Counted from the stretch's first letter, positions 23,121 through 34,855 are shown. The stretch is 64,000 bases of DNA from Turnera subulata (GCA_028386065.3 JAKUCV010003316.1:2504-66503), one strand, 5' to 3'. Program-made: numbers and translations. Notes: generated by a model from the sequence alone, not told the origin.

Positions 23121-23240
23121 GGGTGCGATCATACTAGCACTAATGCCCCGGATCCCATCAGAACTCCGAAGTTTAACATGCTTAGGCGAGAGTAGTACTA
23201 GGACGGGTGACCTTCTGGGATGTCCTCGAGTTGCACCGCT
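23121..23240 (+). rRNA. 5S rRNA-like copy
   Basis: GTTTAACATGCTTAGG with GACGGG. Only 287 bases separate its start from the previous copy, because the spacer lost about 130 bases. Confidence 0.85.
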
Positions 23241-23537
23241 TTTTTTGCTCCCGCCCCTCGGCAACTTGGAACGGTTACATTTATTTCAACGACTTTTTGT
23301 CCAATTCGAGGGCGGATTATATTCATTTCAAAGGGTTTTTTTTTAATTTGAGGGTAGATTATATTTACTTTAAAGGTTTTCCTAAAATTTGCGAGGCTAG
23401 AGCAAAATGAATTTGGAACAACGACCTTTTCCATCAAAAAAAAAGAAAATCAAACCCTTTATGAGCCTCTTTTATTTAGAAGAATTCCAATTACACTTGG
23501 GGACTTGGATAAAATTAATCATGATGATGGATATGAC

Positions 23538-23657
23538 GGGTGCGATCATACCAGCACTAATGCACCGGATCCTATGAGAACTCCGAAGTTTAACCTGCTT
23601 GGGCGAGAGTAGTACTAGGACGGGTGTCCTCCTGGGAAGTCCTCGTGTAGCACCCCT
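23538..23657 (+). rRNA. 5S rRNA-like copy
   Basis: GTTTAACCTGC with GGATCCTATGAGAAC; GTGTCCTCCTGGG and GTAGCACCCCT. Confidence 0.85.
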
Positions 23658-23953
23658 CTTTTTGCTCCCGCTCCTCGACAACTTGGATCGGTTACATTTA
23701 TTTCAACGACTTTTTGTCCATCTCGAGGGCGGATTATATTTATTTCAAAGGTTTTTTTTTGAATTTGAGGGCGGATTACATTTACTTTAAAGGTTTTCCT
23801 CAAATTTGCGAGGCTAGAGCGAAATGAATTTGGAAGAACGAGCTTTTCCATTAAAAAAGAAGATAATCAAAGCCTTTATGAGCCTCTTTTATTTAAAAAA
23901 ATCCAATTATACTTGGGGACTTGGAAAAAATAATTCATGATGGTGGATATGAC

Positions 23954-24073
23954 GGGTGCGATCATTTCAGCACTAATGCACCGGATCCCATCAGAATTTC
24001 GAAGTGAAACGTGCTTGGGCGAGTGTAGTAATAGGATGGGTGGCCTCCTGGGATGTCCTTGCGTTGCACCCCG
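23954..24073 (+). rRNA. 5S rRNA-like copy
   Basis: GTGAAACGTGC with GAGTGTAGTAATAGG; GGTGGCCTCC in box C; end CACCCCG. Confidence 0.84.
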
Positions 24074-24369
24074 CTTTTTGATCCCGCCCTTCGGCAATTT
24101 GGAATGGTTATATTTATTTCAACGGCTTTTTGTCCAATTCGAGGGCGGATTATATTATTTTAAAAGCTTTTTTTTTTAATTTGAGGTCGGAATATATTTA
24201 CTTTATTGGTTTTCCTCAAATTTGCGAGGCTAGAGCAAAATGATTTGGAAGAACAAGCTTTTCTATTAAAAAAGAAGATAATCAAACCCTTTATGAGCCA
24301 CTTTTACTTAGAATAAATCCAATTATACTAGGCGACTTGGATAAATAAATTTATGATGATGGATATGAC

Positions 24370-24489
24370 GGGTGCGATCATACCAACACTAATGCACCGG
24401 ATCCCATCAGAACTCCGAAGTTAAACATGCATGGGCGAGAGTAGTACTAGGATGGGTGACCTCCTGGGAGGTCCTCTTGTTGCACCCCT
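24370..24489 (+). rRNA. 5S rRNA-like copy
   Basis: GTTAAACATGCATGG, CTGGGAGGTCCTCTTG. Close relative of the copy at 31429. Confidence 0.87.
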
Positions 24490-24787
24490 CTTTTTACTCT
24501 CGCCCCTCGGCAGCTTGGAACGGTTATATCTATTTTAAGGACTTTTTGTCCAATTCGAGGGCGGATTATATTTATTTTAATGGTTTCTTTTTTGAATTTG
24601 AGGGCGGATTATATTTACTTTAAAGGTTTTCCTCAAATTTACGAGGCTAGAGGGAAATGAATTTGGAAGAACAAGCTTTTCCATTAAAAAAGAAGATAAT
24701 CAAACCCTTTATGAGCCTCTTTTACTTAAAAGAAATTCAATTATACTGGGCGACTTGGATAAATAAATTTATGATGCTGGATATGAC

Positions 24788-24907
24788 GGGTGCGATCATA
24801 CTAGTACTAATGCACCGGATCCCATCAGAACTCCGAAGTTTAACGTGCTTGGGCGAGAGTAGTACTAGGACGGGTGACCTCCTGGGAAGTCCTCGTGTTG
24901 CACTGCT
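24788..24907 (+). rRNA. 5S rRNA-like copy
   Basis: GTTTAACGTGC with GACGGG and ACTAGTAC; end CACTGCT. Close relative of the copy at 31847. Confidence 0.86.
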
Positions 24908-25207
24908 TTTTTTGCTCTCGCCCCTCGGCAATTTGGAACGGTTACATTTACTTCAACGGCTTTTTGTCCAATTCGAGGGCGGATTATATTTATTTGAAAG
25001 GGTTTTTTTTTTTGAATTTGAGGGCGGATTACATTTACTTTAAAGGTTTTCCTCAAATTTGCGAGGCTAGAGCGAAATGAATTTAGAAGAATGACCTTTT
25101 CCATTAAAAAAGAAGATAATCAAACCCTTTATGAGCCTCTTTTATTTAGAAGAAATCCAATTATACTTGGGGACTTGGATAAAATAATTCATGATGATGG
25201 ATATGAC

Positions 25208-25327
25208 GGTTGCGATCATTTCAGCACTAAAGCACCGGATCCCATCAGAACTTCGAAGTGAAACGTGCTTGGGCGAGTGTAGTACTAGGATGGGTGACCT
25301 CCTGGGAAGTCCTTGCGTTGCACCCCT
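25208..25327 (+). rRNA. 5S rRNA-like copy
   Basis: GTGAAACGTGC with GAGTGTAGTACT. The start is GGTTGC. It has AAAGCACC where most copies read AATGCACC. Confidence 0.86.
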
Positions 25328-25622
25328 CTTTTTGCACCCGCCCCTCGGCAACTTGGAATGGTTATATTTATTTCAACGGCTTTTTGTCCAATTCGAGGGC
25401 GAATTATATTATTTTAAAGGCTTTTTTTTTAATTTGAGTGCGGAATATATTTACTTTAACGGTTTTCCTCAAATTTGCGAGGCTGGAGCAAAATGATTTG
25501 GAAGAACAAGCTTTTCCATTAAAAAAGAAGATAATCAAACCCTTTATGAGCCACTTTTACTTAGAAGAAATCCAATTATACTTGGCGACTTGGATAAATA
25601 AATTTATGATGATGGATATGAC

Positions 25623-25742
25623 GGGTGCGATCATACCAACACTAATGCACCGGATCCTATCAGAACTCCGAAGTTTAACCTGCATGGGCGAGAGTAGTAC
25701 TAGAATGGGTGACCTCCTGGGAGGTCCTCTTGTTGCACCCCT
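25623..25742 (+). rRNA. 5S rRNA-like copy
   Basis: GTTTAACCTGCATGG with CTAGAATGGG and GGGAGGTCC. Confidence 0.86.
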
Positions 25743-26041
25743 CTTTTTGCTTTCGCCCCTCGGCAACTTGGAACGGTTATATCTATTTCAACGACTTTTT
25801 GTCCAATTCGAGGGCGGATTATATTTATTTTAATGGTTTCATTTTTTGAATTTGAGGGCGGATTATATTTACTTTAAATGTTTTCCTCAAATTTACGAGG
25901 CTAGAGCGAAATGAATTTGGAAGAACAAGCTTTTACTTTAAAAAAGAAGATAATCAAAACCTTTATGAGCCTCTTTTATTTAGAAGAAATCCAATTATAC
26001 TTGGTGACTTGGATAAATAAATAAAAGAAGATGGATATAAC

Positions 26042-26161
26042 GAGTGCGATCATACCAGCACAAATGCACCAGATCCCATCAGAACTTCAAAGTTAAACAT
26101 GCTTGGGCGAGAGTAGTACTAGGATGGGTGACCTCCTGGGAAGTCCTCGTGTTACACCCCT
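26042..26161 (+). rRNA. 5S rRNA-like copy
   Basis: Start GAGTGC. GTTAAACATGC with CACAAATGCACCAG; end TTACACCCC. Confidence 0.85.
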
Positions 26162-26460
26162 CTTTTTGCTCTCGCCCCTCGGCAACTTGGAACGGTTATA
26201 TTTATTTCAACGGCTTTTTGTCCAATTAGAGGGCAGATTATAATTATTTTAACGGTTTCTTTTTTTGAATTTGAGGGGAGATTATAATTACTTTAAAGTT
26301 TTTCCTCAAATATATGAGGCTAGAGCGAAATGAATTTGGAAGAACAAGCTTTTCCAATAAAAAAGAAGATAATCAAACCCTTTATGAACCTCTTTTACTT
26401 AGAAGAAACCCAATTTTACTGGGCGACTTGGATAAATAAATTTATGATGATGGATATGAC

Positions 26461-26580
26461 GGGTGCGATCATACTAGCACTAATGCACCAGCTCTTATCA
26501 GAAATCCGATGTTTAACGTGCTTGGGCGAGAGTAGTACTAGGACGGGTGACCTCCTAGGACGTCCTCGTGGTGCACCCCT
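26461..26580 (+). rRNA. 5S rRNA-like copy
   Basis: GTTTAACGTGC, with a diverged 5' half (CACCAGCTCTTATCAG, AATCCGATG) and GACGGG. Confidence 0.83.
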
Positions 26581-26879
26581 CTTTTTGCTCCCGCTCCTCG
26601 ATAACTTGAATCGGTTACATTTGTTTCAACGGCTTTTTGTCCAACTCGAGGGCGGATTATATTTCTTTCAAAGGTTTTTTTTTTTGAATTTGAGGGCGGA
26701 TTATTTTTACTTTAAAGGTTTCCCTCAAATTTGCGAGGCTAGAGCGAAATGAATTTGGAAGAACGAGCTTTTCCAATAAAATAGAAAATACTAAAACCCT
26801 TTATGAGCCTTTTTAATTTACAAGAAATCCAATTATACTCTGGGACATGGATAAATAAATTTATGATGATGGATATGAC

Positions 26880-26994
26880 GGGTGCGATCATTCCAGCACT
26901 ACCGGATCCCGTCAGAACATCGAAGTGAAACGTGCTTGGTTGAGTGTAGTCCTTGGGTGGGTGAACTTCTGGGAAGTCCTTGTGTTGCACCCCT
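26880..26994 (+). rRNA. 5S rRNA-like copy, pentamer deleted
   Basis: CACTACCGGATCC lacks the pentamer. GTGAAACGTGC with TTGAGTGTAGTCCTTGG and GTGAACTTC, so box C is damaged. Confidence 0.8.
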
Positions 26995-27289
26995 TTTTTT
27001 GCTCTCGCCCCTCGGCAACTTGGTAGGGTTACATTTATTTCAACGGCTTTTTGTCCAGTTCGAGGGCGGATTATGTATATTTTAAAGGTTTTTTTGAATT
27101 TGAGGGCGGATTATATCTAATTTAAAGGTTTTCCTCAAATTTGCGAGTCTAGAGCGAAATAAATTTTGAAAAACAAACTTTTCCATTGAAAAAGAAGATA
27201 ATCAAACCCTTTATGGGCCTCTTTTATTTAGAAGAAATCCAATTATACTTGGTGACTTGGATAGATAAATAAATGAAGATGGATATAAC

Positions 27290-27409
27290 GAGTGCGATCA
27301 TACCAACACAAATGCACCAGATCCCATCAGAACTTTAAAGTTAAACATGCTTGGGCGAGAGTAGTACTAGGATGGGTGACCTCTTGGGAAGTCCTCGTGT
27401 TACACCCCT
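27290..27409 (+). rRNA. 5S rRNA-like copy
   Basis: Start GAGTGC. AACTTTAAAGTTAAACATGC; CTCTTGGG; end TTACACCCC. Confidence 0.85.
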
Positions 27410-27705
27410 CTTTTTGCTCCTGCCCCTCGGCAACTTGGAACGGTTACATTTATTTCAACGACTTTTTATCCAATTCGAGGGCGGATTACGTTTATTTTAA
27501 AGGTTTTTCTTTTCAATTTGAGGCGGATTGTATTTACTTTATAGGTTTTCCTCAAATTTGCGAGGCTAGAGCGAAATGAATTTGGAAGAACAAGCTTTTC
27601 CAATAAAAAGAAGATAATCAAACCCTTTATGAGCCTTTTTTACATAGAAGAAATGCAACTATACTTGGTGACTTGGATGAATAAATTTACGATGACGGAT
27701 ATGAC

Positions 27706-27826
27706 GGGTGCGATAATAACCAACACTAATGCACCGGATCCCATCAGAACTCTGATGTTTAACGTGCTTGGGCGAGAGTAGTACTAGGACGGGTGACCTC
27801 CTGGGAAGTACTCGTGGTGCACCCCA
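27706..27826 (+). rRNA. 5S rRNA-like copy, 1-base insertion
   Basis: GCGATAATAACC carries an extra base. GATGTTTAACGTGC; GGGAAGTACTCGTGG. Near-twin 1665 bases downstream at 29371. Confidence 0.83.
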
Positions 27827-28124
27827 TTTTTTGCTCCCGCCCCTCGGCAACTTGGAACGGTTACATTTATTTCAACGGATTTTTGTCCAATTCCAGGGCG
27901 GATTATATTTATTTGAAAGGTTTTTTTTTTGAATTTGAGGGCGGATTATATTTACTTTAAAGGTTTTTCTCAAATTTGCGAGGCTCGAGCGAAATGAATT
28001 TGGAAGAAGAAGCTTTTCCATTAAAAAAGAAGATACTCAAACCCTTTATGAGCGTCTTTTATTTTGAAGAAATTCAATTATACTTGGGGACTTAGACAAA
28101 TAAATTTATGATGATGGATATGAC

Positions 28125-28239
28125 GGGTGCGATCATTCCAGCACTACCGGATCCCATCAGAACTTCGAGGTGAAACGTGCTTGGTTGAGTGTAGTACTAG
28201 GATGGGTGACCTCCTGGGAAGTCCTTGTGTTGCACCCCT
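28125..28239 (+). rRNA. 5S rRNA-like copy, pentamer deleted
   Basis: CACTACCGGATCC, GAGGTGAAACGTGC, TTGAGTGTAGTACT. The 3' half is otherwise regular (CCTTGTGTTGCACC). Confidence 0.83.
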
Positions 28240-28538
28240 CTTTTTGCTCCCGCCCCTCGGCAACTTGGAACGGTTACATTTATTTCAACGGCTTTTTGTC
28301 CAATTCGAGGGCGGATTATATTTATTTTTTAAAGGTTTTCTTTTTGAATTTGAGGGCGGATTATATCTACTTTAAAGGTTTTCCTTAAATTGCATGGCTA
28401 GAGCGAAATGAATTTGGAAGAACAAACTTTTTCATTAAAAAAGAAGATCATCAAACCCTTTATGGGCCTCTTTTATTTAGAAGAAATGCAATTATACTTG
28501 GCGACCTGGATAAATAAATTTATGATGAGGGATATAAC

Positions 28539-28658
28539 GGGTGCGATCATACCAGTACAAATGCACCTGATCCCATCAGAACTTCAAAGTTAAACATGCT
28601 TCGGCGCGAGTGGTACTAGGATGGGTGACCTCCTGGGAAGTCCTCGTGTGGCACCCCT
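28539..28658 (+). rRNA. 5S rRNA-like copy
   Basis: GTTAAACATGCTTCGGCGCGAGTGGT with CAGTACAAATGCACCTG. Confidence 0.84.
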
Positions 28659-28954
28659 CTTTTTGCTCCCGCCCCTAGGCAACTTGGAACGGTTACATTT
28701 ATTTCAACGGCTTTTTGTCCAATTTGAGGGCGGATTACATTTATTTTAAAGGTTTTTTTTTCAATTTGAGGCGGATTGTATTTACTTTAAATGTTTTCCT
28801 CAAATTTGTGAGGCTAGAGCGAAATGAATTTGGTAGAACAAGCTTTTCTATTAAAAAAAAAGAAAATCAAACCCTTTATGAGCCTCTTTTACTTAGAACA
28901 AATCCAATTATACTTGGCAACTTCGATAAATAAATTTATGATGATGGATATGAT

Positions 28955-29074
28955 GGGTGCGATCATACCAGCACTAATGCACCGGATCCCATCAGAACTC
29001 CGAAGTTTAACCTGCTTGGGCGAGAGTAGTGCTAGGAAGGGTGACCTCCTGGGAAGTCCTCGTGTAGCACCCCT
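28955..29074 (+). rRNA. 5S rRNA-like copy
   Basis: GTTTAACCTGC with GTAGTGCTAGGAAGGG; 3' end GTGTAGCACCCCT. Its 3' end and following spacer recur after 29880. Confidence 0.86.
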
Positions 29075-29370
29075 CTTTTTGCTCCCGCCCCTCGGCAACT
29101 TGGAACGGTTATATTTATTTCAACGGCTTTTTGTCCAATTACAGGGCGGATTGTGTTTATTTTAATGGTTTTTTTTTAGATTTGCAGGCGGATTACGTTT
29201 ACTTTAAAGGTTCTCCTCAAATTTACGAGGCTAGAGCGAAATAAATTTGGAAGAACAAGCTTTTCCAATAAAAAAAAGATAATCAAACCCTTTATGAGCC
29301 TTTTTTACATAGAAGAAATGCAACTATACTTGGTGACTTGGATGAATAAATTTATGATGACGGATATGAC

Positions 29371-29491
29371 GGGTGCGATAATAACCAGCACTAATGCACC
29401 GGATCCCATCAGAACTCTGATGTTTAACGTGCTTGGGCGAGAGTAGTACTAGGACGGGTGACCTCCTGGGAAGTACTCGTGTTGCACCATT
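29371..29491 (+). rRNA. 5S rRNA-like copy, 1-base insertion
   Basis: GCGATAATAACC and GATGTTTAACGTGC as in the copy at 27706; end CACCATT. Confidence 0.83.
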
Positions 29492-29790
29492 TTTTTTGCT
29501 CCCGCCCCTCGGCAACTTGGAACGGTTACATTTATTTCAACGGATTTTTGTCCAATTCCAGGGCGGATTATATTTATTTGAAAGGTTTTTTTTTTTGAAT
29601 TTGAGGGCGGATTATATTTACTTTAAAGGTTTTCCTCAAATTTGCGAGGCTCGAGCGAAATGAATTTGGAAGAACGAGCTTTTCCATTAAAAAAAAAGAT
29701 ACTCAAACCCTTTATGAGCGTCTTTTATTTTGAAGAAATTCAATTATACTTGGGGACTTAGACAAATAAATTTATGATGATGGATATGAC

Positions 29791-29905
29791 GGGTGCGATC
29801 ATTCCAGCACTACCGGATCCCATCAGAACTTCGAGGTGAAACGTGCTTGGTTGAGTGTAGTACTAGGATGGGTGACCTCCTGGGAAGTCCTCGTGTAGCA
29901 CCCCT
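29791..29905 (+). rRNA. Chimeric 5S rRNA-like copy, pentamer deleted
   Basis: The first two-thirds match the copy at 28125 (CACTACCGG, GAGGTGAAACG, TTGAGTG). The end and spacer match the copy at 28955 (GTGTAGCACC, then ATTACAGGGCGGATTGTG). The crossover lies within the last 30 bases of the gene. Confidence 0.83.
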
Positions 29906-30203
29906 CTTTTTGCTCCCGCCCCTCGGCAACTTGGAACGGTTATATTTATTTCAACGGCTTTTTGTCCAATTACAGGGCGGATTGTGTTTATTTTAATGGT
30001 TTTTTTTTTAAATTTGCGGTCGGATTACGTTTACTTTAAAGGTTCTCCTCAAATTTACGAGGCTAGAGCGAAATAAATTTGGAAGAACAAGCTTTTCCAT
30101 TAAAAAAGATGATAATCAAACCCTTTATGAGCCTCTTTTATTTAGAAGAAATCAAATTATACTGGGCGACTTGGATAAATAAATTTACGATGATGGATAT
30201 GAC

Positions 30204-30323
30204 GGGTGCGATCATACGGGCACTAATGCACCTGTACCCATCAGAACACCGAAGTTTAACGTGCTTCGGCGAGAGTAGTACTAGGACGGGTGACCTCCTG
30301 GGAAGACCTCGTGTTGCACCCCT
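30204..30323 (+). rRNA. 5S rRNA-like copy
   Basis: GTTTAACGTGCTTCGG with CATACGGGCAC and CACCTGTACCC; GGGAAGACC in box C. Confidence 0.83.
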
Positions 30324-30622
30324 CTTTTTGCTCCCGCCCTTCGGCAACTTGGAACGGTTACATTAATTTCAACGGCTTTTTGTCCAATTCAAGAGCGGAT
30401 TACATTTATTTCAAAGGGTTTTTTTTTTGAATTTGAGGGCGGATTATATTTACTTTAAAGGTTTTCCTCAAATTTGCGAGGCTAGAGCGAAATGAATTTG
30501 GAAGAACGACCTTTTCCATTGAAAAAGAAGAAAATCAAAGCCTTTATGAGCCTTTTTTATTTAGAAGAAATCCAATTATACTTGGGGACTTGGAAAAAAT
30601 AATTCATGATGGTGGATATGAC

Positions 30623-30722
30623 GGGTGCGATCATTTCAGCACTAATGCACCGGTTCCCATCAGAACTTCGAAGTGAAACGTGCTTGAGCGAGTGTAGTAA
30701 TAGGATGGGTGACCTCCTGGGA
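30623..30722 (+). pseudogene. 5S rRNA copy lacking 3' end
   Basis: 5S positions 1-100 (GTGAAACGTGCTTGAGCG, GTAATAGG). A deletion joins CTGGGA to TCCCGCCCC, removing the last 20 bases and the T-run terminator. Confidence 0.88.
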
Positions 30723-31011
30723 TCCCGCCCCTCGGCAACTTGGAATGGTTATATTTATTTCAACGGCTTTTTGTCCAATTCGAGGGCGGATTATATTATA
30801 TTAAAGCCTTTTTTTTTTTAATTTCAGGGCGGAATGTATTTACTTTATTGGTTTTCCTCAAATTTGCGAGGCTAGAGCGAAATGATTTGGAAGAATAAGC
30901 TTTTCTATTAAAAAAGAAGATAATCAAACCCTTTATGAGCCACTTTTACTTAGAAGAAATCCAATTAAACTTGGCGACTTGGATAAATAAATTTGTGATG
31001 ATGGATATGAC

Positions 31012-31131
31012 GGGTGTGATCATAATAGCACTAATGCACCGAATCCCATCAGAACTCCGAAGTTTACCGTGCTTGGGCGAGACTAGTACTAGGACGGGTG
31101 ACATCCTGGGAAGTCCTCGTGTTGCAGCTCT
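31012..31131 (+). rRNA. 5S rRNA-like copy
   Basis: GGGTGTGATCATAATAG, GTTTACCGTGC, GACTAGTACT; 3' end GCAGCTCT unpaired with the 5' end. Confidence 0.83.
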
Positions 31132-31428
31132 CTTTTTGCTCCTGCCACTCGGCAACTTGGAACGGTTACATTTATTTCAACGGCTTTTTGTCCAATTCGA
31201 GGGGGGATTATATTTATTTTAAAGGTTTTTCTTTTGAATTTGATGGTGGAGTATATTTACTTTAAAGGTTTTCCTCAAATTTGCGAGGCTAGAGCAAAAT
31301 AATTTGGAAGAACAAGCTTTTCCATTAAAAAAGAAGATAATCAAACCCTTTATGAGCCTCTTTTACTTAGAATAAATCCAACTATACTTGGCGACTTGGA
31401 TAAATAAATTTATGATGGTGGATATGAC

Positions 31429-31548
31429 GGGTGCGTTCATACCAACACTAATGCACTGGATCCCATCAGAACTCCGAAGTTAAACATGCATGGGCGAGAG
31501 TAGTACTAGGATGGGTGACCTCCTGGGAGGTCCTCTTGTTGCACCCCT
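31429..31548 (+). rRNA. 5S rRNA-like copy
   Basis: GTTAAACATGCATGG, GCGTTCATACC, GGGAGGTCC. Confidence 0.86.
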
Positions 31549-31846
31549 CTTTTTGCTCTCGCCCCTCGGCAACTTGGAACGGTTATATCTATTTCAACGA
31601 CTTTTTGTCCAATTCGAGGGCGGATTATATTTATTTTAATGGTTTTTTTTTTGAATTTGAGGGCGGATTATATTTACTTTAAAGGTTTTCCTCAAATTTA
31701 CGAGGCTAGAGCGAAATGAATTTGGAAGAACAAGCTTTTCCATTAAAATAGAAGATAATCAAACCCTTTATGAGCCTCTTTTACTTAGAAGAAATCCAAT
31801 TATACTGGGCGACTTGGATAAATAAATTTATGATGGTGGATATGAC

Positions 31847-31966
31847 GGGTGCCATCATACTAGCACTAATGCACCGGATCCCATCAGAACTCCGAAGTTT
31901 AACGTGCTTGGGCGAGAGTAGTACTGGGACGGGTGACCTCCTGGGAAGTCCTCGTGTTGCACCGCT
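31847..31966 (+). rRNA. 5S rRNA-like copy
   Basis: GTTTAACGTGC, GGGTGCCATC, GTACTGGGACGGG; end CACCGCT. Confidence 0.86.
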
Positions 31967-32267
31967 TTTTTTGCTCTCGCCCCTCGGCAACTTGGAACGG
32001 TTACATTTACTTCAATGGATTTTTGTCCAATTCGAGGGCGGATTATATTTATTTCAAAGGGTTTTTTTTCTTTGAATTTGAGGGCGGATTATATTTAATT
32101 TAAAGATTTTCCTCAAATTTGCGAGGTTAGAGCGAAATGAATTTGGAAGAACGACCTTTTCCATTAAAAAAGAAGATAATCAAACCCTTTATGAGCCTCT
32201 TTTATTTAGAAGAAATCCAATTATACTTGGGGACTTGGATAAAATAATTCATGATGATGGATATGAC

Positions 32268-32387
32268 GGGTGCGATCATTTTAGCACTAATGCACCGGAT
32301 CCCATCAGAACTTCGAAGTGAAACGTGCTTGGGCGAGTGTAGTACTAGGATGGGTGACCTCCTGGGAAGTCCTTGCGTTGCAACCCT
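32268..32387 (+). rRNA. 5S rRNA-like copy
   Basis: GTGAAACGTGC with GAGTGTAGTACT and CATTTTAGCAC; end CAACCCT. Confidence 0.86.
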
Positions 32388-32683
32388 CTTTTTGCTCCCG
32401 CCCCTCGGCAACTTGGAATGGTTATATTTATTTCAACGGCTTTTTGTCCAATTCGAGGGCGGATTATATTATTTTTAAGGCTTTTTTTTTAATTTGAGTG
32501 CGGAATGTATTTACTTTAAAGGTTTTCCTCAAATTTGTGAGGCTAGAGTGAAATGAAATTGGAAAAAAGAGCTTTTCCATTAGAAAAGAAGATAATCAAA
32601 CCCTTTATGAGCCTCTTTTATTTAGATGAAATCCAATTATACTGGGCGACTTGGATAAATAAATTTATGATGATTGATATGAC

Positions 32684-32803
32684 GGGTGCGATCATACTAG
32701 CACTAATGCACCGGATCCCATCACAACTTCAAAGTGAAACGTGCTTGGGCGAGTGTGGTTCTAGGATGGGTGACCTCCTTGGAAGTGATCGTGTTGCATC
32801 CCT
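32684..32803 (+). rRNA. 5S rRNA-like copy
   Basis: GTGAAACGTGC after CTTCAAA; GAGTGTGGTTCTAGG, GGAAGTGATC; end CATCCCT. Confidence 0.84.
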
Positions 32804-33102
32804 TTTTTTGCTCCCGACCCTCGGCAACTTGGAACGGTTACATTTATTTCAATGGCTTTTTGTCCAATTGGATGGCGGATTATATTTATTTTAAAGGTTT
32901 TCATTTTTGAATTTGAGGGTGCATTATATGTACTTTAAAGGTTTTCCTCATATTTCCGAGGCTAGAGCGAAATGAATTTGGAAGAACGAGCTTTTCCATT
33001 AAAAAAGAAGATAATCAAACCCTTTATGAGCTTCTTTTATTTTGAAGAAATCCAATTATACTGGGCGACTTGGATAAATAAATTTGTGATGATGGATATG
33101 AC

Positions 33103-33221
33103 GGGTGCGATATACTAGCACTAAGGCACCGGATCCCATCAGAACTCCGAAGTGAAACGTGCTTGGGCGAGAGTAGTACTAGGATGGGTGACCTCCTAGG
33201 AAGTCCTCCTGTTGCACCCCT
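33103..33221 (+). rRNA. 5S rRNA-like copy, 1-base deletion
   Basis: GCGATATACTAGC has lost one base. GTGAAACGTGC; AAGGCACC; CTAGGAAGTCCTCCTG. Confidence 0.85.
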
Positions 33222-33482
33222 CTTTTTGCTCCCGCCCCTCGGTAACTTGGAACGGTTACATTTATTACAACGGCTTTTTGTCCAATTCGAGGGCAGATTA
33301 TATTTATTTTAAAGGTTTTCTTTTTGAATTTGAGGGCGGACTATGTCTACTTTAATGGTTTTCCACAAATTTGTGAGGCTAGAAAAGAAGATAATCAAAC
33401 CCTTTATGAGCCTCTTTTATTTAGAAGAAATCCAATTATACTTGGGGACTTGGATAAATTAATTCATGATAATGGATATGAC

Positions 33483-33602
33483 AGGTGCGATCATTCCAGC
33501 ACTAATGCACCGGATCCCATCAGAACTCCGAAGTGAAACGTGCTTCGGCGAGAGTAGTACTAGGATGGGTCACCTTCTGGGAAGTCCTCGTGTTGCACCC
33601 CT
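33483..33602 (+). rRNA. 5S rRNA-like copy
   Basis: Start AGGTGC. GTGAAACGTGCTTCGG; GGGTCACCTTC damages box C. Same class as 34736 and 41472. Confidence 0.85.
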
Positions 33603-33899
33603 CTTTTTGCACCCGCCCCTTGGCAACTTGGAACATTTACATTTTTTTCAACGGATTTTTGTCCAATCCGAGAGCGGATTATAATTATTTTAAAGGTTTT
33701 TCTTTTGCATTTGATTGCTGGCTATATTTACTTTAAAGGCTTTCCTCAAACTTGCGAGGCTAGAGCGAAACGAATTTGGAGAACGAGCTTTTCCATTAAA
33801 AAAGAAAATAATCAAACCCTTTATGAGCCTGTTTTATTTAGAAAAAATCCAATTATGCTTGGCGACTTGGATAAATAAATTTATGACGATGGATATGAC

Positions 33900-34019
33900 G
33901 GGTGCGATCATACCAGCACTAATGCACTGGATCCAATCAGAACTCCAAAGTTAAATGTGCTTGGGCGAGAGTAGTACTAGGATGGGTGACCTCCTGGGAA
34001 GTCCTCGTGTTGCACCTCT
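33900..34019 (+). rRNA. 5S rRNA-like copy
   Basis: GTTAAATGTGC with GCACTGGATCCAATC; end CACCTCT. Same class as 35153. Confidence 0.85.
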
Positions 34020-34317
34020 TTTTTTGCTCCCGCCCCTCGGCAACTTGGAACGGTTACATTTATTTCAACGGCTTTTTGTCCAATTCGAGGGCGGATTACA
34101 TTTATTTTAAAGGTTTTTTTTTGAATTTGAGGGCGGACTATATCGAACTTTAATGGTTTTCCTCAAATTTGTGAGGCTAGAGCGAAATGAAATTGGAAGA
34201 AAGAGCTTTTCCATTAGAAAAGAAGATAATCAAACCCTTTATGAGCCTCTTTTATTTAGATGAAATCCAATTATACTGGGCGACTTGGATAAATAAATTT
34301 ATGATGATGGATATGAC

Positions 34318-34437
34318 GGGTGCAATCATACTAGCACTAATGCACCGGATCCCATCAGAACTCCGAAGTGAAACGTGCTTGGGCGAGAGTAGTACTAGGA
34401 TGGGGGACCTCCTAGGAAGTCCTCCTGTTGCACCCCT
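34318..34437 (+). rRNA. 5S rRNA-like copy
   Basis: GTGAAACGTGC with GTGCAATCATACTAG and GGATGGGGGACC. Confidence 0.86.
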
Positions 34438-34735
34438 CTTTTTGCTCCCGCCCCTAGGTAACTTGGAACGGTTACATTTATTACAACGGCTTTTTGTCCA
34501 ATTCGAGGGCGGATTATATTTATTTTACAGTTTTTCTTCTTGAATTTAAGGGCGGACTATATCTACTTTAATGGTTTTCCTCAAATTTGAGAGGCTAGAG
34601 CGAAATGAAATTGGAAGAACGAGCTTTTCCATTAGAAAAGAAGATAATCAAACCCTTTATGAGCCTCTTTTATTTAGAAGAAATCCAATTATACTTGGGG
34701 ACTTGGATATATTAATTCATGAAGATGGATATGAC

Positions 34736-34855
34736 AGGTGCGATCATTCCAGCACTAATGCAACGGATCCCATCAGAACTCCGAAGTGAAACGTGCTTCG
34801 GCGAGAGTAGTACTAGGAAGGGTGACCTCCTGGGAAGTCCTCGTGTTGCACCCCT
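34736..34855 (+). rRNA. 5S rRNA-like copy
   Basis: Start AGGTGC. GTGAAACGTGCTTCGG; CAACGGATCC; CTAGGAAGGGTG. Confidence 0.85.
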
